Of a stretch of 64,000 bases of DNA, positions 56,960-64,000 are shown in pieces (position 1 is the stretch's first letter; every line of letters starts with the position of its first letter). Position numbers and translations under genes: made by a program. A model generated the notes under the pieces. It made no database searches. It was not told the origin of the DNA and was given only the letters and a program-made list of their open reading frames with translations. Source of the DNA: Platerodrilus igneus (Eukaryota; Arthropoda; Insecta; Coleoptera; Lycidae). The DNA is taken from NCBI GenBank assembly GCA_036346225.1, contig JARFIW010001176.1, positions 3,423,038-3,487,037 of the forward strand. The letters are read 5' to 3'.

Positions 56960-58240
56960 TGTGCAGGTATTCGACACTCCATTTTTTCCAAAACCCTTAT
57001 AGCATTTGCTGCAACAGTTGCCAGCGATTTAAACGAGAAGGGTTTATGGACAACAAATCCGGATCTGCTAATACCAAGACTGGTTCAACGTTAAAAAAAT
57101 TACCAGGGGTCAAATACGAAAAGTCATGCGGTTCGCAACTCAGTGCGCCAAGTTTACATGAATTGAGAATCGCTTCCACTTGAATCAACACCGTCGAGAA
57201 TTCTTCAAACAAAAAAATTTGTTCACCGATAATTCTTTTCAAATGGAATTTTACTGATATAATCCCGGCCTTCCACAACCCACCGAAATGAGGAGCAGCA
57301 GGAGGGTTAAACACGAATTTGATTCCCTCAACGCATGCCAAATGGCGCATCAATTGAGAGATTTTACGAGAGGCCCCAACGAAATTAGCGCCATTATCAT
57401 AACGGATTTGTATACATTTGCCTCTTCAAGCAATAAATCGACATAAAGCATCCAAGAAAGCGTCTGTCGACAAGTTAGACACTAATTCCAAATGATAGCT
57501 TTAGTGCTGAAACAAATAAATAAGCAAATGTACGCTTTCAATGATTTTGCGCCACGACACCGATTCATCGTGACATTACATTTGATTTTCCAATGCTCCA
57601 CCCGAAGGTACTACATTGGCCAGGAAGCGAGTTTTTTTTTTACCTGAAAAATTTGGAATTTTGCCGAACCCTTGTTATTCCAAGCAAGGTAGGGATTTTT
57701 AACGTGCGTAACAACACTCACACACGGGACCTCCATTTTACCTCTCATCCGAACGAGGGTGTATTTTTGTGAAAAATGCTCGCCTAACATTTTTCAAGCG
57801 GACCGTGTCGGGATTCGAACCCGAGACCTTGGGCGTAGTAGTCACACACATACCACTACGCCACGGAGCCGCGATTCATCGTGACAGAGAAAGATCCACC
57901 AAAGTAGACTCCCGTATGTGAAAACTCCTTACCTGGAGTTAACCTAGAAGCTGGTAAATCTCCCATAAGGGGGGGTAGAGCCACAGTGTTTACACGAAAA
58001 CAACGAATGCAGGATTTCAAACATTGCCGAATAACCCACATTGCGGACATGATCCAATTATTTTGAGTTAATAAAAATTGAGTTGTTCGATTTCCAGGAT
58101 GTAAATGTCTTTCATGACAAACTAATATAACAATTTTAATCAACCGATGCGACCGAGGAAGCAAAATTGGAAATTTTGCATCATGCAATAACCCTGAATT
58201 ATGCAGGCGACCATTCACCCCCCAACAAGTCACGACTATC
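56960..58240 (-). pseudogene. BEL/Pao integrase region, split by a SINE
   Basis: The N-terminal zinc part (CHERHLHPGNRTTQFLLTQN, where one His of copy 1's HSGH is replaced by Asn) lies in the frame 58233-57856, which continues through CIRCFRVNTVALPPLMGDLP to the SINE boundary. The core resumes beyond the SINE with a DNGANF-like site (about 57395) and FVFNPPAAPHFGGLWKAG (about 57320-57265). It then runs to IQVEAILNSCKL with the catalytic Glu. The end of the frame (LNRWQLLQQML) lies at about 57000. Confidence 0.85.
57576..57871 (-). mobile_element. tRNA-derived SINE, copy 4, full length, 15-bp target duplication
   Basis: This is the cleanest copy. The minus-strand head begins GCGGCTCCGTGGCGTAGTGG, with the A-box TGGCGTAGTGGTA and B-box GGGTTCGAATCCCG about 40 bp later, giving a 75-nt tRNA-like domain. 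The body and 3' hairpin (57590-57619) are shared. Perfect repeats CGATTCATCGTGACA lie at 57561-57575 and 57872-57886. Copy 1 of the BEL/Pao integrase shows the empty site near 1955 with one base change. Confidence 0.95.
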
Positions 58241-58509
58241 TAGAAACGGACTAAAGTTACGTAGTTGTTTATTAACAGGTTTTCCAGTTTTAATATTTGC
58301 AATGTCTTGGGCAAAAACATTTGTTTGAACTCTTTTAATGAATAAATGTATAGCCTCTTGCTGCTAAGATAGGGACAAACTATCAAAATATTTTAAACGC
58401 ACATCCGGCGGACATTGAACGTTACGAATGAAACTGTCGACTAGATGTAATAATCCTACAAATTTTCTAAAGTTTTGAAAATTTATCCAATAACAAATCT
58501 AAAAAATTC

Positions 58510-59230
58510 TCAGGCATAACGACTGTTAATGGCAGAGTACGATATTCGACGTCCATTTGAGATGAGTCGATCAGTTTTGGCAGAGACGTTACTGGCCAAT
58601 TCGTCGCTACAACGCACCAACCAGAAAGGCCCTGTCCACCATAATGGATGATGAATCAACTCTGAAGCCAAAAGTGCACGTGAAGCACAATCCGCAAAGT
58701 TGTCTTGGGACTTAAAATGAAACCACGAAGATGAAGGAATACGTTTTTGAATATGGGAAATGCGATTGCTAACAAATGTCTTCCACTTATGCGAGGAAAA
58801 CCTAATCCAAGACAAAACAACAGTGGAATCTGACCACGCGAAAATACTACTAAATGATAAACTATCTGTATAAGTATTTTTGACGAAATCTACTAAATCT
58901 GTCAAGAGTACGGCAGCACACAATTCGAGACGGGGTAATGAAACGCGATTAGTTGGAGCAATCTTTGATTTTGCGCATACTAATGACATGGCAATATTAC
59001 CTGCTAAATCGAACAAACGAAAATAGACAACAGTTACATACCCGACTTCAGAAGCATCATAGAATCCATGCAACTCCGCCCTTTTAAAATTATTACATAC
59101 GATGCGACGCGAAATCTTAACATTCGAAACCGCGGGCAATTCACCCAAAAGATGTTTTATTTTCCTACGACTTCCAACGGCGGCTCTTGGTCCCAACCCA
59201 GGCCTAAAAGCTAAAGATCTTGAACTAAAC
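58510..59230 (-). pseudogene. BEL/Pao RNase H region, long open frame
   Basis: The 228-codon frame from 59196 to 58510 reads LLGELPAVSNVKISRRIVC, ELHGFYDASEVGYVTVVYFR, LVCAKSKIAPTNRVSLPRLE, AWSDSTVVLSWIR and DNFADCASRALLASEL. It is parallel to 660-1240 of copy 1 but without its frameshift, so it is the better guide to this region. The Asp residues of RNase H are conserved. Confidence 0.87.
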
Positions 59231-59266
59231 GTTTAGCGAAACGTACTAAGGGCGCTATCAAACCGA

Positions 59267-60773
59267 TGTCACGGTTGAAATTTTCAATACAACATTTGAA
59301 TTTTAGCAGTGTATTAAATAGTTAATTCTTTCCGTATTAGATTGTACATACTTCAATATTGATAGCGCATTTTATCAGGTACGAGTTTGCAAACCAGCTT
59401 TAGTGGTATCATTGTCACATGATATTTTATTTGAATCGTACACTTTTAATTTACGCTTTGGGTTCGTATATATGCCCGCCTTCGTTGAAGGGATTTTAGC
59501 GAATTAATTTGAAATGAAATTATTCTGAGGTAATTTAATATAATTTTCCTTATTTCCTAATTGGGATCACGGCGATTTAACTAAAGTTGAGTTCTCGACT
59601 GCTATCTGGTAACCACCTGTTGCACATTTTGTTTGTTTGTGCATTGAACCCGATTGTGGATCGGGTTCTAATACTGGTTTAGGTTCAAATTTAAGTTCTA
59701 GTTCTACTTCCATTCAAGATATATGTTCCACGTTTTACATTCCACGTAGTACGTTCTGCTATTCTATGTTCTAGTACCGTTGTAACCTGTATGTTGAATT
59801 TCGAGTTCTAGATGTGGTATCTGTAATGAAAAGGAGAAGATGTTTACAAGTAAGGATCCAGTGGACCCATGCGAATATAGTTGGTAACGATATTCTACCT
59901 GCACGCACCATTTGAGCTGGAACATCGCCATCCACATCAGCAGTTGGTGAGTCCGTTCCATATCTTTTTTTTCATCGCAACCGTTTGGTTGACTTTGCAT
60001 ACTGGTGAATTACATTGTAATATTATTGGGTTTAGGGTTGCAGTGTCCATTCAAATATAATAGGGTTGGGTTCTAATTTAGGGTGTTGAACATTGCATAT
60101 TCACAATACTATATAGAGTATGTAAAACTAAGCCAACGACCCGCCTATTATTATTACAGCTATTATTGCAGATACCCTCAGTAGTTAAAGGTTATCCTGC
60201 TAGGATCCTAGTGCAACGCTTTATTTGCGTAATAGCCTTTTTAAATCGGCCGTATGGTCGCAAATTTATGTTGTCTCGTTGGCTGGGTTAATATTTGATA
60301 TTAAAGTAAAATTCGAATTAGTCAATCGATGTATTGGTATATGTATTGTTAGAGTTGCACCATAACAAGTGGGTAAGTCCAGTTATTAATTAAATTATAG
60401 CATATGTGTTTATTGTTATTAATTTGATATATTCTTGTATAGTAAATGTATTGAATAGCTATGAGGTCTACATTCCTGTGTGTCAGCGTATGTTAGCTGG
60501 ATTGTATGCTGTGTGGGTATTATTTGTGACCGCGAGGAATTTCCTATCTCAGTTCCGTTGAAGCCCAGCTGTTAGAGTTAGGTGGCGCTCATTTTTTGTA
60601 AGAGGTTTGGTAGATGGTTTAGCCCAGTCCCCGTCTCGGTACTGGGTTAGCTCAGGGTACATTGAAGCCGATTGCTCCGACTGCCCCGATAAGCATTTAC
60701 TTTGCTTACCTCATTAGCGATTTTAGTTGTAAATTATAATTATAATTAAAATTATAGTTATAATTATAAGTAT
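59267..60773. mobile_element. 1,507-bp insertion with ACCGA target duplication, probable solo LTR
   Basis: The segment starts TGTCACGG and ends ATAAGTAT, flanked by ACCGA at 59262-59266 and 60774-60778. Copy 1 of the BEL/Pao element has the uninterrupted site (CTCTCGGTTTGAT, about 556-568). There is no coding frame, consistent with a long LTR, but the right end is not CA, so a solo LTR is an inference. The target duplication could also be read as 4 bp (CCGA), as for Gypsy elements. Confidence 0.72.
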
Positions 60774-60844
60774 ACCGAGAGGATCAAACATTTTTGCGAT
60801 AGCTGACAAAATATTACGCTTGGTGCAAGTGCGCTGTTAAGCGT

Positions 60845-61408
60845 TTAAGTTGTATAAAATACATCTGTAAGAGCGCGCCACGAAAGGCCCAAAATTTTTA
60901 TTGAACCACTATCTTTATCTTGAAATATAATTGCTTCCAAACTGAACAGGGACTCCTTCAAGTTGGACATCACTTCCGGGCAATTACTATTCCATTTTCT
61001 TAATTGAAAACTACCAGTAGTGCAAATATTATTTAACTTATCAATTAATTTATTTGCAGCTTCAATCGAATTGCATCCAGTGACTAAATCATCATAGTAG
61101 GTATCGCCTGCCAATACCGACGACGCGAAAGGAAAATTAATCGATTCTAACTTTGCCAATTCTTTAACAGTACGCAAGGCCAAAAAAGGCGACGACGAAA
61201 CTCCGTAAGTCACAGTATTTAATTTAAAGTCCATAATAAGATTCGACAAAGAAAACCTCCAGACGAAACGTTGACAATCACGAAGAGTATCTTTAACCAA
61301 AATCTGCCGATACATTTGTTTAATATCAGCTGTAATTACGATAGAATGTACACGAAAGTGCAATAACAAAACTGCAATGTCTTTTTGCAGAGAAGGGCCA
61401 ATAGCCAA
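60845..61408 (-). pseudogene. BEL/Pao reverse transcriptase core
   Basis: The frame contains LAIGP-like text at its start, ITADIKQMYRQILV with the first catalytic Asp (about 61335-61295), the TYGVSSSPFLALRTVKELA block (about 61210-61155), and YYDD at 61099-61088, the Pao form of YxDD. It continues through QLRKWNSNCPEV to ILGLSWRALTDVF. The stretch of about 390 bp deleted from copy 1 lies inside this frame. One stop precedes it near 61410. Confidence 0.87.
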
Positions 61409-61805
61409 GCTATCATTTAACGAATTTCCAGGTTGATCCGGACACTAAGCATCAAAAACCACACGCAATTTGGTGGTAGTGCTATCGCGTTTATGTACAG
61501 CATGACGGGGAATGTTATACATTCTCTCACGAAACGACGAATTTTCAGGCGATTCCACTTAAGCCATGTGACTCCTTTTCAAATAATCCTCCATAAATTT
61601 TTTATAATCCTAATATAATTCAGAATTTTTTTAGCAAGCGACGTTCTAATGACAAAAATCTTTTAATAGAAATCGATCTCGTAGCCACGAATGAGGGTTC
61701 AGAGATTTTAAAGGGCAAGGACACTTCAAAACGACCGTCCTTGTTACATCTATAATTTTCCACAAATTCCTTTTCACACTTTTCTTCTTCAAGAGAAATG
61801 TGTTT

Positions 61806-62063
61806 CTAGAAGGGAATATTTTCTAATTCCCAAAATCTACGAATATCGCTGTTTAAGGGCTCAACAAAAGCACATAACGGCGTAATAGAATTATTCAGAG
61901 AAACAACCTTTCCCGGTAAAACCCAACCAAAGATTGTTTTAATAGCAACTGGCTCGTTAGCGACACCCCAACGAAATTTGTTCAACAAAACTTGAGCAAA
62001 CATTTCCGCTCCGAGTAGCATGCCAATCTTACAAGGAATATTAAAACTAGGATCAGAGGTCAA
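61806..62063 (-). pseudogene. BEL/Pao Pol segment between protease and RT
   Basis: The frame MTSDPSFNIPCKIGMLLGAE, followed by FRWGVANEPVAIKTIFGWVLPGK, has the IGMLLGAE and FGWVLPG blocks that end the protease region of Pao-type Pol. It is continuous with the upstream region after a frameshift near 62070. The RT start (61640-61420) follows in decayed frames. Confidence 0.78.
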
Positions 62064-62147
62064 ACCTCGAGTATGCGACCATTCCTTGACCCCTAAAGAC
62101 GACGAAGGTAATTGATTACAAATGTTAGGTAAAATATAACACTCAAT

Positions 62148-62700
62148 TCAATATGCTGGAGACCTTGCTTCCGAGGAGCTGACTACACACGATAGTGTAC
62201 CAGACACCAACGACGAATTCAAGCCAAGTCCTTGAACAGTAACATTGGTTTTCCGTTTCCTTAAACCTAATTTCTGACGGCACCTTTCAGTCATAAAACT
62301 TTCCATAGATCCGTCATCTAAAGTTACATGAACAGGTAGCAATTTTCCTGTATAATCAAGCACCGACACCATTGCCGTGGCTAGTAACGTGGTTGTATGT
62401 TCTAATGACGTCGAAATTAACGAGCTAGGTGCAAGTTGTTCATGCACAACCGCCGACGACAGATTGCCTTCACTGGGTCTATTAGTAGAAGTAAGTCTAG
62501 GCGCCGCTTTCGAGGAGACGCTGACCTTTGACGATGAGTTTGTCTGCGTGGAGACACCGATTTTCCGTTTATCGAAGTGAAGTAACGAATTGTGCGACTG
62601 ATGACATTTTCTACACGACCAATCTAACTTACAATTTTTCACCGAATGTGAAGTAAGTAGGGTAAAATTAGCAATCCTGTGACCTCTTTTGCTCCCGATT
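62148..62700 (-). pseudogene. BEL/Pao Gag knuckle and aspartic protease-like region
   Basis: Gag ends with SHSVKNCKLDWSCRKCHQSH and NSLLHF (about 62660-62580), a Cys/His knuckle pair common in BEL/Pao Gag. After a Ser/Thr-rich spacer comes LPVHVTLDDGSMESFMTERC (about 62340-62285), where the DDGS stands in the place of the protease active-site Asp-x-Gly-Ser. The frame is open from 62642 to 62148 and breaks after ARSPAY. Confidence 0.78.
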
Positions 62701-63369
62701 TACATGTAAATCATAAGGAGCAAATGAGGAGAATCCTCATTTGCTCCCACATCTGAACCGAATAGTTTTCTTCGTCTAGCCATTGCATGTTTCGAGATAA
62801 ACCCATCTTGTTTGGTATCAATTAATATTAGAATTTTCTCAGCTACCCGAATTTCTAAGAATTTTTTAGATTGCATCACCCCCAAGGGAGCTACCCCAAT
62901 TTTAAGATTTTGTACCAAGATCAATTTCTAATCACCTCTCCTTTTCAACATCTACAATCCTTTAACCAAACACGTAGCAGAATTAACATAAATTAAGCAT
63001 GCGAAAATTTATTTTATACAATTTACAGTTTAATAAACTAATTACAATTTTTACAAAGTATAACATTATTTCCTGTGCGTAGCCGAAAGTTTAACCTGTA
63101 ACAAAAAAGATTAATGTGTTGTTTAAATAGAGCTATAACAAAAAAGAGATTAATGTAAAAAAAGAGGAAACGTGTTTTCGGTTAATAAGACATATTATCG
63201 TTAACCTAACAATATGTTTTACCGTCCAGCGACACCACGTGGAGGTAAACACATTCCAATGTAATGGGTTTTAAATAGGAAAGTACGCTAAATGCTAGTC
63301 AATTAACAGCAATTAAATATTGCTTACTGACCTACCTTAATTAGGTTGCTGTACTATTAGGAATGATGT
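62701..63369. other. No recognised feature
   Basis: The frame 62700-62924 (minus) is open but has no recognisable motif, and the rest is AT-rich. There is a short GGAGCAAATGAGGA / TCCTCATTTGCTCC inverted repeat around 62717-62748. No BEL/Pao LTR is present where a 5' LTR of copy 2 would be expected. Confidence 0.5.
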
Positions 63370-63716
63370 TTAAGACCTCGTACGTATTTTCCGGATTATA
63401 TGTTGTATTCTTTTTTTATTAAGTAATCGAATAAATCGTTCTTTCTGCTTCCAAAGAAACTCGGGCACCCAATCGTCGAGACTGGCGTTCTTTATGCGAT
63501 AGCTAGCCATACGGTTGTTAAACGCTGTACTAACCATTTCTACACCATCGTCGCTAGTAGCGGTAACTGTGGCATTTTTATGTCTGTTGCTTCTCAAGTG
63601 TGCGGCATATGTATTCTTTCCATTTCGAAATCGCATACTTTACACATAATTCGTGGTTGTTTCGTACAAGACCCTTTAACAACTGGTGGAGTTGAACGTT
63701 TACTGCTTAATGACAT
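63370..63716 (-). pseudogene. C2H2-finger frame, possibly Polinton/Maverick polymerase N-terminus
   Basis: From a Met at 63716 the frame runs through a CKVC pair (about 63645-63633) and then stops. A second frame from 63636 to 63370 continues with YAAHLRSNRHKN, so the Cys pair and His pair form one C2H2 finger across a single-base shift in an A-rich stretch near 63615-63620. The following text STAFNNRMASYRI, EFLWKQKERFIRLL resembles, from memory, the region near the N-terminus of protein-primed PolB proteins of Polintons. No exonuclease or polymerase motif is visible, so the assignment is tentative. Confidence 0.4.
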
Positions 63717-64000
63717 ACCGTGCTGTTTTTCCTTGTGTTGCTGTAAGCTATTCTTGTAAAAGCGATACTGCAAGACCCAGAGTTTAAGTACTTTGCTGCC
63801 GACGGATGTATAAGCAACCGTGGACGATGTTACACCACGACATTAAATGGTATGCTTGAATATTTTCTTTGGAAACAATCGAAGATTGCCGAAAACACTC
63901 GAAGAGTGCACAAACGCGGTCACTAAACCACAATTAATAATCGCCTTTATAGGTTTAACATTTCGACCATTACCCAATGACTGGTGCCGTACTTGGAAAC
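63717..64000. other. No recognised feature at right edge
   Basis: Low-complexity GAAGATTG/GAAGAGTG repeats near 63880-63908 and no coding motif. It may be the upstream part of the element holding the C2H2 frame. Confidence 0.4.

Larger units (their letters stand above)
56950..62700 (-). mobile_element. BEL/Pao LTR retrotransposon, inverted copy 2, with two insertions
   Basis: The minus strand carries the Gag C-terminal knuckle, a protease-like region, RT, RNase H and integrase, colinear and clearly of the same family as 1-2660. It is interrupted by a 1,507-bp segment (59267-60773) and a SINE (57576-57871). I found no LTR at either end: Gag is lost beyond about 62700 and Pol stops at about 56960 beside the RTE fragment. 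It keeps the RT core that copy 1 has lost. Confidence 0.88.

Noticed and set aside
57797..57871. A tRNA gene on the minus strand (A and B boxes, cloverleaf-like)
   Set aside because: It is the head of a SINE with a 15-bp target duplication and related copies, not a separate tRNA gene.
1..64000. Host protein-coding gene
   Set aside because: Every recognisable domain is from a transposable element; remaining frames are short and without motifs.

Overview
The window is arthropod, most probably insect, repetitive DNA. Every coding trace I could assign belongs to a transposable element, and I found no host gene. The elements are BEL/Pao LTR retrotransposons, an LTR element with a Gypsy-like Gag, an I-like LINE, R1-like LINEs, RTE (BovB-like) LINEs, a tRNA-derived SINE and a possible Polinton/Maverick fragment. 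All larger reading frames are broken by stops and frameshifts, many of them at homopolymers, so decayed copies and residual long-read errors are mixed.

Left part (1-13010): the 3' half of a BEL/Pao element ends in a polypurine tract and a 398-bp 3' LTR (2863-3260). A solo LTR of the same family sits at 6871-7263 with a 5-bp target duplication. An I-like LINE starts near 7470. It is split by a SINE (7937-8233) and by a minus-strand, gag-only LTR element (8503-13010), and it resumes at 13011.

Middle (12290-45186): a 16.4-kb direct tandem duplication, copy A 12290-28739 and copy B 28749-45186, with a 9-bp filler (28740-28748) at the junction. The unit begins inside the Gag of the LTR element. 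It holds, in order, the rest of that LTR element, the 3' part of the I-like LINE, a BEL/Pao Gag remnant, a plus-strand LINE 3' half, about 6 kb of AT-rich DNA with perfect AT palindromes and minisatellites, a minus-strand LINE of the same family (itself invaded by a SINE that carries a further 209-bp insertion), an RTE endonuclease scrap and a 20-25 bp minisatellite. The copies are nearly identical except for a cluster of substitutions in one ~0.8-kb tract.

Right part (45187-64000): a nearly complete R1-like LINE (45187-49882) with an uninterrupted RNase H frame. A noncoding segment follows, ending in a hairpin that is also the 3' end of the SINE family (50998-51030). Then come RTE fragments, including two head-to-tail 5' ends (53624-56945), and an inverted second BEL/Pao copy (about 62700 down to 56950, minus strand). 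That copy carries two insertions, a SINE and a 1.5-kb LTR-like segment, and the left-hand BEL/Pao copy preserves the empty site of each. The right edge has a small C2H2-finger frame that may come from a Polinton-type polymerase.

The main result is structural. Target-site duplications, empty sites and a tandem duplication allow the order of insertions to be read, and the SINE tail suggests a LINE partner through a conserved UNCG-capped hairpin.
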